Of a DNA stretch of 64,000 nt, positions 1-8,012 are shown one piece after another (positions within the stretch are counted from its first letter, which is position 1; every line of letters begins with the position of its first letter). The stretch is from NCBI GenBank assembly GCA_021613335.1, contig JAJTWR010000266.1, positions 6,195,501 through 6,259,500 on the forward strand, in the 5' to 3' direction. The notes under the pieces were generated by a model. The model was not told the DNA's origin and did no database searches. It saw only the letters and a list, made by a program, of their open reading frames with translations. The DNA is from Whitmania pigra (Eukaryota > Annelida > Clitellata > Hirudinida > Haemopidae). A program made the translations under genes and the position numbers.

Positions 1-1443
1 TCTAGAGCCATTTGCTAGTTCAATGCAGTGATCATTGGGCTCAAAATTGTCTTCAAAACATACAAACTTTGATTTGTTAGTAACAATATGGGTTGTAGCA
101 CCACAATCAACCAGTAGACTGTCACGATCCACGCTTTGACACTCAGATACTTTGAAAAGAAATGAATCTGATTGTCCTCCTGCTTGCTTGTTCTCTGTGA
201 CAGACTTTGCACTGTGTTGTTTCTTTCTACATTTCAGTGTATTATGCGATGTACTTCTGCATACTTCACACCACTTCTTTTGAACAACTTTCACTGCTAG
301 GTTTTGCTCTTTTCGCATTTTACATTCAAATGATTTGTGACCATATTTGCGGCATGTGAAACACTGTATGGATTTTGCATCATTTAACATAACATGATCC
401 TCATGATCACGTGAGTAGATCTGTTTTTCGTTTTCTTCAAAACTTCGCAAAGCAACTTTAAATTCTGCAAAACTGTGATCTCTATCTTTTTGTGTTGTAA
501 CAGTACAGAAAGTCTTGTACGTCAGTGGCAGACCTTTCAGGATCATAGCGATGAGTAAACTATCACTTACCACTTCGCCAGCTCTCTTCAACGAAGATGC
601 TGCGGTCTCAGCTCGCAACATATAATCAGTCGTACTTTCATTTTCGTACTTTGAAAGAGTCGTTAATTCAGTGTACAGAGATATAATTTTGGGTTTTGAC
701 TTACCTAGGTAGTGTTCCCGCAGGATTTCTAGTGCTTTCTTTCCATTGTCTCTGGCATCTCGTATGACTAGTGATAGACTTCGATCATCTAGACATTGAA
801 TAAGTTCGGCGAATCAGAGGCGTAGCTAAGGGGGGGGGGCGAGGGGTTACATATGTCCCCGGGCGCCAAGATACAGGGGCGCTAAAATGAGACTTAATGC
901 ATCAATGGGACAGGATCGTCTCAGTGATCTTGCTCTTCTTAGTATAGAAAGAGAAACGTTTGAGAAAACAGACTTTGATGACGTTATTGATCAGTTTGCA
1001 ACTGTTAAATCAAGAAAAAGAAATCTATTTTAGACAGTATTAGACTACTATGCATGTAAATCATCTTAGACTGATTGGGTGAAGCCTGAACTACTATTTG
1101 TAGAACGTTTTTTCACTTTTAAATGGATGCCTTGTGCCATTAAAATTTGATTTTTATTTCAATTTCAAATTTAGTGTAATACAGTAAGATTAAATATATA
1201 GACATGGAAAAGGGCGCCAATTCTATAGTTTGCCCCCGGGCGCAAAATACCCAGGCTACGCCTCTGCGGCGAATGCCTCGGCATTTTTTTCAGCGTCTGG
1301 CTCTTCAGCACATACGAACACATCGTGAAGTTTCTGTAGTCTCATGAATCCCAAGAATTTGACTTCCCATAATTCATACCTTCTTTCATCACCATCAAAC
1401 ATCAAACGCATCCTGGGCCCATAACCTGTTGAGTTTGTCATAA
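1..1443 (-). mobile_element. Ty1/Copia retrotransposon, gag–protease fragment, cut by the window edge
   Basis: Read on the minus strand this is the 5' part of a Copia gag-pol polyprotein. It starts near 1443 (or an upstream in-frame Met at 1471) and runs off the left edge. The reading holds a UBN2-type gag region, two classical CX2CX4HX4C zinc knuckles at about 322–363 (CFTCRKYGHKSFEC) and 229–270 (CEVCRSTSHNTLKC), and an aspartic-protease motif (VDCGAT) near 96–110. The frame is broken at 815–1266 by a hAT insertion, but is open on both sides of it. Integrase and reverse transcriptase would lie outside the window. Copia elements make virus-like particles and copy their RNA into DNA; this copy is disabled at least by the insertion. 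Confidence 0.85.
815..1266 (+). mobile_element. hAT deletion derivative inserted in the Copia gag
   Basis: The 452-bp element begins CAGAGGCGTAGC and ends with its inverse, GCTACGCCTCTG. It is flanked by a perfect 8-bp direct duplication, CGGCGAAT, at 807–814 and 1267–1274. Eight-base duplications and CAG…CTG ends are the hallmark of hAT transposons. From about 905 to the stop at 1031–1033 the plus strand still encodes the extreme C-terminus of a ZMYM1-like hAT transposase (QDRLSDLALLSIE, then FATVKSRKRNLF), so this is an internally deleted copy of an autonomous element. It is non-autonomous and younger than the Copia copy it interrupts. Confidence 0.9.
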
Positions 1444-1474
1444 CTAATGTCTGATGATGGAATAAATACAAAGT

Positions 1475-1734
1475 TGTATCAGAAGGTTAATGTAGTTTAT
1501 TTAAACTAAATAAACATCTAAGAAACGACTAAGAAACTACGTAAGAACTCGACTCGACGAACTACACGACAACGGCAATCAAAACAGTTTAGAACTAGCT
1601 AAGCGTCCCCAGACAACAAAACATAGATACATATATCATATTAAATCACACATAGTTTAAACTCAACAGAATCTATTTTACACGGTCTCATTCGCTCGGC
1701 CCCCGGAGGTTTTCCGAATTCTGTTTCTCTGGCC
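1475..1734. other. Probable Copia leader/LTR sequence, not resolved
   Basis: On the minus strand this lies directly upstream of the Copia gag start, where the primer site and 5' LTR are expected. No second LTR copy is in the window, so ends cannot be fixed. No coding sequence was recognised. Confidence 0.35.
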
Positions 1735-2046
1735 CTCTGCCAAAAAAGATGGGGTACCGCTGATATAAGTGATCTTGATTTTCTTAAAGTTGCGGGATAG
1801 ACATTGGAAAAAAGAGATTTTGCTTATGACCAGTTTGCGACAGCGAAATCAAGAAAAATAAATCTTTTGTAGACGGAATACGGCAGTGACTGGCTGAGTC
1901 ATGCAATGTAATTTCTATAAATTTGCTTCATTAAAATTTTTTTTTCCATATTTGATTCAATAGAAGAAATGTGATTAAACGGAGTGGATGGGGCGCGCTA
2001 ATTTTATAGTTCGTCCCTGGCGAAAAATACCCTAGCTACGCCATTG
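1735..2046 (+). mobile_element. Diverged 3' end of a ZMYM1-like hAT element
   Basis: This repeats the layout of the 815–1266 element. A decayed transposase C-terminus (FATAKSRKINLL then a stop at 1870–1872) is followed by an AT-rich stretch and an end reading CCCTAGCTACGCCATTG, related to the inverted terminus of the first element. An in-frame stop and a missing 5' end show that it is an old, truncated copy. Its left boundary is approximate. Confidence 0.65.
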
Positions 2047-2402
2047 ATCTTGGGCTAAGGGCTGATGGACCGAAACATGCTTTTGGTGGAACCCTCGATG
2101 TTGTTCTCCAAAAATAAAACTGCCAACCGATAAAAATGCGTTGTTTTTGATAAAAATACGAAAGCTGCTGACTATACTTTTCTGATGACTGTGTTGCGAT
2201 GGTTAGAAACTGGAGCGTTGGAAAGTAAGCAAAGTTTTGTCGTTTCTGTCTTGAAAATAACATTAGCTTCACCTCAAATGATTTCCCTTCTGCGTACAGC
2301 TCATGTACAAACACACCTTTGCCTTGCAGTTTCAAATTGAGCTCATTCAGTTTTGCAATTATGTCAACCGCAAAAGGCAAAGTCAGACCGCCAATCTTTT
2401 CA
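2047..2402 (-). pseudogene. hAT transposase fragment, ZBED5/GTF2IRD2-like
   Basis: About 115 minus-strand codons read as the middle of a hAT transposase of the group that includes ZBED5, GTF2IRD2 and EPM2AIP1. The diagnostic stretch is FAVDIIAKLNELNLKLQGKG, followed by ELYAEGKSFEVKL and FAYFPTLQ. It abuts the plus-strand hAT end at 2046. No zinc finger or dimerisation domain remains, so it is a relic. Confidence 0.7.
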
Positions 2403-2714
2403 TTTGAGTTGAAAACTCCATTGTAGTGTCTTTCTTTTCAATGAACATAACTATTTCTTCTCTTAAATTCCAAACTCGTTTATATAAATTGCTTTTATAA
2501 CTATTACTTTTAAAACTCTTTTACATAAATTAGCTAATTAAGCATGGGCGCGTTATAATTATATGCGACAAGAAGCTGCAGCAAATATCGTAAACTTAAA
2601 TACATAAAATATAGATTCATAAAATCATATATCTTAGATATTTATAAGTAAGCCAGTCTGCACAAGCAATACATTTTTATCTGAAAATTTTTTGACTTTC
2701 TAGGACTTTGGGGG
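2403..2714. other. AT-rich spacer, nothing recognised
   Basis: This is the host side of the gypsy insertion. I saw no coding potential, repeat unit or RNA gene here. It ends in a run of G that forms the target duplication of the gypsy element. Confidence 0.5.
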
Positions 2715-2825
2715 TGTGATGTTCTATCGTTTTATTTGTTCGTAAAAACCAACAACCGTTCATTTTAATTTCCGCACTTCAACGCCGCCATATAAACAAA
2801 GATCCCCTATCGTTCCTACATTACA
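2715..2825 (-). repeat. Gypsy 3' LTR (111 bp)
   Basis: Same sequence as 7141–7251 by eye, TG…CA ended. It is the downstream LTR because the element is read on the minus strand. At 111 bp it is very short for a gypsy LTR. Confidence 0.93.
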
Positions 2826-2839
2826 TCCCTCCCCTTTTT
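2826..2839 (-). promoter_or_regulatory. Gypsy polypurine tract
   Basis: On the minus strand AAAAAGGGGAGGGA sits directly against the 3' LTR, the position from which plus-strand DNA synthesis is primed. Confidence 0.8.
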
Positions 2840-2857
2840 GGAAAACCTAGTCAAATA

Positions 2858-5800
2858 TTAGTTCACAACATAGTCTGCAAAGCGGGCGGGCAGTTTATGT
2901 TCACGCTTGGAGCGGCGTACAACGTTCTGATCTTGCTGTGTGCTGTACTCGCCTTCCGGAGCAGTTTGCGGCATGACATCACTGGATGTGACATCACCTT
3001 CCACCACGTCTTCGGATGGTTCCTTGAATTTTGCATAACCCGACAAGCGGTTATCTATTCCTTTGAAGAGTGACGAGTTGCGGGTGACTGATTGTCCGTC
3101 AGTGTTGCGTGTAGCAGTGATCATCGAGTGGTTCTTTGACGTAACTGTGTGTGGTACTGGCATGTACGGTGTGAGTGATCTGTTGTGTGTGATTGGTTGT
3201 TTCACAATAACCGTGTCACCCACGCTGATTGATGAAGGTTTGACATAGGACTTGTTGTCAGCGTAGTCCTTCATCTTCGACTTCATGAGAGCATCTCGCT
3301 CACGAAATTTTCTATCGCCTTGTGTATCAGTGACTGTAGATGATTCTGTTGATGGTAGAGTTGTTTTGAAGGGACGTCCAAACAGCATTGTCGCAGGAGG
3401 ACGACCAGTTGTGCTGTGAGGCGTGGCACGATACTGACGAAGAAAGATGTTCAGTTCTTGATGCCAATTCTTGTGTTCGAGTTGCGCTGTCTTGATAACC
3501 TTCTTGACTGTCTTCACAAATCGTTCGACCTCACCATTGGCACGCGGCCATAGCGGAGTTATCTTTCGATGCTTGAAACCCATATATTCAGCAAAACGGG
3601 TGAATTCAAAACCATTGAAGGGGGGTCCATTATCCGACTTCAGAATGTCACACGAACCAAATTCGGATAGGATGCGATCAAGTTTTGGTATCACGCTGGC
3701 TGCTGCGGTTGACTGAACAATTTCAACCACAGGAAATCGTGAATAGTCATCAATGACCACGAGTAGGTAGTCACCAGTTGTTAACTGAGCAAAATCAATA
3801 CTCAATTCACTCCAGGGTGATGACGGTAGTTGGGTCATTTGTAGTGGTTCACGAAGCGGGGTTGCGACGGCGATTTGGCAGGCAATGCATGCTTTGACGC
3901 GTTCTTCCACCAAACGGTCGATCCCAGGAAACCAGACTTTTTCCCTAATCAAAGCTTTGGTTTTGACAATGCCTTGATGTCCTTGATGTGCGAGATTGAC
4001 TGCACGTTCCCTCAGTGACTCTGGAATAACTATGCGGCTATTGCGTAGTAGTATATTGTCTCCACTGACACACAGTTCAGCACGCATTCTAGCGAACGTG
4101 TCAAACTCGTTAGTGTTTATGTTAGCGATGTGTGACCAATCGTTTGTACGGATCGCATCGATGACAGCGAGCAGTGTCTTGTCTTTGACGGTCGCAGTGG
4201 CAATTTCAATGCGAGTCATAGCTTTCGGTACTGCATGACCCACGAGGTAGTTGACGTACTCTTCGGCGATTTGTTCTTCACGACTCGATCGGTCACTTGA
4301 CAAAGTTGGATGTCGTGATAGATAGTCGGCTGGATTGTCATGACCTGGTCTGTAGATGATGGTTGTCTCATATGGTTGAAGGCGTAGTGCCCAACGCTCG
4401 ATGCGTGCTGGCGGCTTGCATTTTGGATTGTTGTACAGACTGACTAATGGCTTGTGATCAGTATGAATGGTCACTGGCTTGCCATGGATGTATATATGAA
4501 AATGTTCACAAGACCAAACGACTGCGAGTGCTTCTCGTTCTGTCTGTGAGTATCGTTGTTCGACATCAGTCAACGATCTACTGGCGTAAGCGATGATATG
4601 TTCTTCGTTGTTATTTCCACGTTGAATCAAGATGGCGCCGAGTCCGACTGGACTAGCATCAGTGTGTATTTCTGTTTGCTTGTCAGAGTCAAAATACGAC
4701 ATTACTGGAGCATTGCATAGTTTCTGTTTGAGTTGTGCGAGTGCAGATTCTTGCTCATTGGTCCACTGCCATGGTGTGTCCTGTCGTGTTAGTCTACGTA
4801 GTGGCTCGGAAACTGTAGCATAGTTTGGTATGAAACGAGCACAATAATTAGTCATCCCGAGTAGACTGCGGACTTCAGATGCATTGGTTGGCATGTTCAT
4901 GTTAACAATTGACTGAATCTTCTTCGGGTCTGCCATGATGCCACGTTCAGTGAATACGTTACCAAAGAATTCGAGAGTGCGCTTCGCATAGACGCATTTC
5001 TGCTTGTTAAGCGTTAGCCCTTTTTCTCTCAGACGTTGAAACACGGCACGCAGATTGTTGAACATCTCCTGCTCGGTTCTACCGTACACAAGAATGTCGT
5101 CACTAATGTTTATTGCGCCCGTTAATCCACTGAGTGTCTCACGGATTGCATTCTGGAAAATCTCTGCAGCGCATGAAATACCGAAATTGAGACGTTTGTA
5201 TCGACGCAGACCAACATGCGTGGAGAATGTTGTAATGTAACGTGATTCAGGTGCAAGTTCAAGTTGATTATATCCCTGATTTAAATCCAATTTTGAGAAA
5301 ACTGTTGCACCATTTAGATCACTGATCAGTTCATTTATAGTAGGCGTAATGTGTCTTTCACGTTTGATTGCTGTGTTAGCTTGACGCATATCTACACATA
5401 CACGTTTTTGGCCAGTTTCACTCTTAGGCTTGGGTACGACGACTACTGGACTCACCCACGGAGTAGCTCCTTCTGTCATTTCGATGATGTCGAGCTCTTC
5501 GTCATGCTTGAGTTGATCTTCTAACTGTTGACGAACATGGAATGGCACCCGACGATGAGGCTGCGCGACTGGTTGTACGGCGTTGTCGATGTGTAGTTTG
5601 ACTTGGAAGTCCTTCAGCTTACCGACACCACGAAATAAATCAGCATATTCTGTGACGAGTTCATTGACGATCTGATCAGTAGATGTCGTACGTTCACCAA
5701 TCGGTTTCACGACGTGCAGTAGGTGTAGTGCTTGAGATACTTCCCAGCTTATGAGAGAACCTTCCTTGCTATCAATGACGTAGAACAGTGTGTCTGACTT

Positions 5801-6979
5801 TCTGTCTTTATATCTAACCACAGCACGAAAAGTCCCTAGCACCTTGAGAGGGCTTTGCGAACAGTATGCAAATACTTGTTTGTAGTTGCTGTGCAGCTGA
5901 GGTACAGGTTTAATTTTAGAAAAATCGAGTTGGCTCATGATGCTTACACTTGCTCCTGAGTCTGCGATGACATCGATTGTAGTGTTGTTTACATTCACTA
6001 AGAAGTGTGGTAGATTTCTTTTGGTGTCCAATCGATTTGAATGAACGCTCAGTGCATACACATAACGACTCTGCTCAGATGAATGTTCACTGTTGTCAGA
6101 TGAACTTCCGTTGCTGTCGGCATTGACACGGCGAACACGATGGTATTTGCCATGACGGGTTTTCGGCAGTCGGCTTTGCGGTCTATCATGTGATATGCTG
6201 TCGCGATGTCGCTGATGTGGCGGCTGTTGTGATGCACCATCTTTCGAACGACACTGTGACGCAAAATGATTTGGCTTCTTGCACGAATTGCAGTACTTGC
6301 CATGCGCCGGACACGATGTCTTTCCACCCTCGTGTGGCCATGTGCCACCACAGTTGTGACACTTCATGTCAGCTGTTTTCTTGGAATTGTTGCAAATCTG
6401 CTTATTGCGAATCAGACTCAGTTTGTTAACATGCTCATTCTCCATACTCTTTGCTTGGATATCGGAGAGTTCTAAACTACGACCAACATCTATGAGTTTA
6501 GTGAGAGTCATGTCAGGTTCACATAAGGCTTTACGGCGTAGTGTACTTGATAAACAACCTTGAATGATTTGAGATTTTATCTCACGATCAACATTGTCGA
6601 AAGAGCATGAGGTTGCCAGTTGTTTCAAACGGGTGTAGTAGGCTGTTAGTGGTTCATCTGTTTGTTGTTTAGATTGTCGAAACGTGTAGATCTGGTATTC
6701 GACGTTTTGCTTTGGTGTGAAAAACTTGTTGAGAGCAGTGACAGCCTTTTCGAACGGATCCTCTCCCTCTGCAGCTTCGGCATCTGGAAGAGTATCAAGG
6801 ATGTCGTTGACTTCCTCACCCGCGTAGTGGAGTAGGAGAGCTCTTTGACGTTTGCGATCAACAATATTTACGGCCACCATCAGGTTGCGAAAGCGAGAAA
6901 CCCACTTTGTCCATCGAACTCCTGCTGAGTCGTGTGAATCGACTACAAACGACGGAAACGTTGGTAGTGCTTCAGCCAT
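2858..6979 (-). CDS. Gypsy Gag-Pol polyprotein, 1,373 aa, intact frame
   Basis: A single uninterrupted frame. Residues 1–190 are a gag capsid-like region. A Cys-rich zinc region near 205–245 ends in a classical knuckle (CNSCKKPNHFASQC). The protease motif DSGAS starts at D340. Reverse transcriptase follows, with the catalytic pair D627–D628 in NISDDILV, a variant of YxDD that is usual in the Mag branch. RNase H begins near HTDASPVGLGA. The integrase has an HHCC zinc finger (HQGHQG…CIACQ) and the triad D1062, D1116, E1152, spaced D,D35E. All catalytic residues are present and no stop or frameshift was seen, so the polyprotein should be functional. The start at 6979 is the first Met of the frame, 162 nt inside the 5' LTR. 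Confidence 0.95.
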   Translation of the reverse strand: MAEALPTFPSFVVDSHDSAGVRWTKWVSRFRNLMVAVNIVDRKRQRALLLHYAGEEVNDILDTLPDAEAAEGEDPFEKAVTALNKFFTPKQNVEYQIYTFRQSKQQTDEPLTAYYTRLKQLATSCSFDNVDREIKSQIIQGCLSSTLRRKALCEPDMTLTKLIDVGRSLELSDIQAKSMENEHVNKLSLIRNKQICNNSKKTADMKCHNCGGTWPHEGGKTSCPAHGKYCNSCKKPNHFASQCRSKDGASQQPPHQRHRDSISHDRPQSRLPKTRHGKYHRVRRVNADSNGSSSDNSEHSSEQSRYVYALSVHSNRLDTKRNLPHFLVNVNNTTIDVIADSGASVSIMSQLDFSKIKPVPQLHSNYKQVFAYCSQSPLKVLGTFRAVVRYKDRKSDTLFYVIDSKEGSLISWEVSQALHLLHVVKPIGERTTSTDQIVNELVTEYADLFRGVGKLKDFQVKLHIDNAVQPVAQPHRRVPFHVRQQLEDQLKHDEELDIIEMTEGATPWVSPVVVVPKPKSETGQKRVCVDMRQANTAIKRERHITPTINELISDLNGATVFSKLDLNQGYNQLELAPESRYITTFSTHVGLRRYKRLNFGISCAAEIFQNAIRETLSGLTGAINISDDILVYGRTEQEMFNNLRAVFQRLREKGLTLNKQKCVYAKRTLEFFGNVFTERGIMADPKKIQSIVNMNMPTNASEVRSLLGMTNYCARFIPNYATVSEPLRRLTRQDTPWQWTNEQESALAQLKQKLCNAPVMSYFDSDKQTEIHTDASPVGLGAILIQRGNNNEEHIIAYASRSLTDVEQRYSQTEREALAVVWSCEHFHIYIHGKPVTIHTDHKPLVSLYNNPKCKPPARIERWALRLQPYETTIIYRPGHDNPADYLSRHPTLSSDRSSREEQIAEEYVNYLVGHAVPKAMTRIEIATATVKDKTLLAVIDAIRTNDWSHIANINTNEFDTFARMRAELCVSGDNILLRNSRIVIPESLRERAVNLAHQGHQGIVKTKALIREKVWFPGIDRLVEERVKACIACQIAVATPLREPLQMTQLPSSPWSELSIDFAQLTTGDYLLVVIDDYSRFPVVEIVQSTAAASVIPKLDRILSEFGSCDILKSDNGPPFNGFEFTRFAEYMGFKHRKITPLWPRANGEVERFVKTVKKVIKTAQLEHKNWHQELNIFLRQYRATPHSTTGRPPATMLFGRPFKTTLPSTESSTVTDTQGDRKFRERDALMKSKMKDYADNKSYVKPSSISVGDTVIVKQPITHNRSLTPYMPVPHTVTSKNHSMITATRNTDGQSVTRNSSLFKGIDNRLSGYAKFKEPSEDVVEGDVTSSDVMPQTAPEGEYSTQQDQNVVRRSKREHKLPARFADYVVN

Positions 6980-7121
6980 GGATTAGATAATGGTGTTATC
7001 GATAGTAGCTTTCGATGACTTCGATAACGCTCGGAGGCCAGACAACAGCGTCTATCCGAAATGAACAAACTTCCGATTTTTGTCGATAAAAATTGGTGCA
7101 AACTATTTGCGAAGGTCCGTT

Positions 7122-7139
7122 TCGAAATTCTCGTCGCCA
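7122..7139 (-). promoter_or_regulatory. Gypsy primer-binding site
   Basis: One base inside the 5' LTR the minus strand reads TGGCGACGAGAATTTCG. The first ten bases complement the 3' end of animal tRNA-Ser(GCU) plus CCA as I remember it. The primer assignment is therefore likely but not checked. Confidence 0.65.
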
Positions 7140-7140
7140 A

Positions 7141-7251
7141 TGTGATGTTCTATCGTTTTATTTGTTCGTAAAAACCAACAACCGTTCATTTTAATTTCCG
7201 CACTTCAACGCCGCCATATAAACAAAGATCCCCTATCGTTCCTACATTACA
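7141..7251 (-). repeat. Gypsy 5' LTR (111 bp)
   Basis: Matches 2715–2825 base for base as read. It must hold the promoter and the polyadenylation signal in 111 bp. No strong TATA box is obvious apart from CCATATAAAC-like sequence read on the plus strand. Confidence 0.93.
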
Positions 7252-7351
7252 GGGGGGGCCGGATAAAACGGTTGCTCTGGCAGTATGCCCCCCCCTATGC
7301 TTTTGAGCACTAATGAATATTCAAATTTCAGTTGATTGGATGATTTTTTGA

Positions 7352-7508
7352 GTGCCTTATGTATCCGAATAGGTTGTGAAGTCACTTCTTAATCGATCCA
7401 CTTTTTATTTAGCGGGCCCCTACCCCTCTCTGGCGTTGCGAGCTGGGTTGCGAACACGACACGTAACGACTGTCACCGCCGTTCGCAGGCACGCAACCCT
7501 CTGAGCAC
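7352..7508 (-). repeat. SINE A copy (tRNA-like head)
   Basis: The reverse complement of this stretch aligns closely with 19141–19305. Both start with a box-A-like TTGGCTCAGAGGGTTGCG, run through GGCGGTGACAGTCGTTAC and a box-B-like GTGTTCGCAACCC, and share a tail ending in ATACATAAGGCA. Dispersed copies in both orientations with split-promoter-like boxes indicate a tRNA-derived SINE. Confidence 0.7.
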
Positions 7509-7680
7509 GTTTTCTTTGACTTGTGCTTGTCTTTTTCTGCCTAAGTAAACCTCCATGTATTTACTTACAGTTCCCGTTCCTTAATTAACTTAATTCAAGT
7601 TTTTTAAGCCACTCTGTTATTTTTTGAAATAATGTTCTGGTTAAAAATTCAATATTATCCAATAAATACGTTACGCACAT

Positions 7681-7724
7681 GGCGCTTTATAAATTAATTA
7701 TTATTATTTATTATTATTATAAAA
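7681..7724 (+). repeat. LINE 3'-end tail with ATT repeats
   Basis: GGCGCTTTATAAATTAATTATT followed by ATT repeats is the same 3' end as the LINE at 10170–12405 and the fragment at 48147–48268. Only the last tens of bases are present, as expected for extreme 5' truncation. Confidence 0.6.
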
Positions 7725-8012
7725 TAATTTTCAAGATTTTGCTTGCTTGTCGTGGTTCCCTTATTGATCCATTTCAAATGATCTGCCATATAAACTAATA
7801 TATAACTAATATAAATACTTAAATAAGCTTTTTTTCTGTATGAGTTTAGACGTGTTACACATAACATTTGATGAATGCTTACCCTAATTTGACGTTTACG
7901 TTTCTTATTTATGGTAAATAGACTTTCTTCCCAGCTTTCTTTTTTTTAAACGTTCTAGACTTCTTAGCGCACGAATAAGTTTTTGATTTTAAAAAGCTCA
8001 GAATCACAGACA

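Larger units (their letters stand above)
2715..7251 (-). mobile_element. Full-length Ty3/gypsy LTR retrotransposon (Mag/K02A2.6-like)
   Basis: The element is 4,537 bp long, on the minus strand, with LTRs at both ends that I read as identical over 111 bp and that begin TGTGATGTTC and end CATTACA. Both sides carry a run of G (GGGGG at 2710–2714 and from 7252), consistent with a 5-bp target duplication. A primer-binding site follows the 5' LTR, a polypurine tract precedes the 3' LTR, and a single gag-pol frame of 1,373 codons spans almost the whole interior. Identical LTRs mean recent insertion, so the copy may still be active. Order and motifs (DSGA protease, DD box, RNase H, integrase with a D,D35E triad) match the Mag branch of gypsy elements. 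Confidence 0.95.
7252..8012. other. Upstream region of INTS8, repeat-rich
   Basis: It holds the right flank of the gypsy insertion, a SINE A copy and a LINE 3'-end tail (both listed separately). The last 280 bp before the INTS8 start codon must contain the promoter and 5' UTR. No distinct element can be pointed to. Confidence 0.4.

Noticed and set aside
3063..6563. Plus-strand frames across the gypsy element
   Set aside because: All are shadows of the 1,373-codon minus-strand gag-pol frame.
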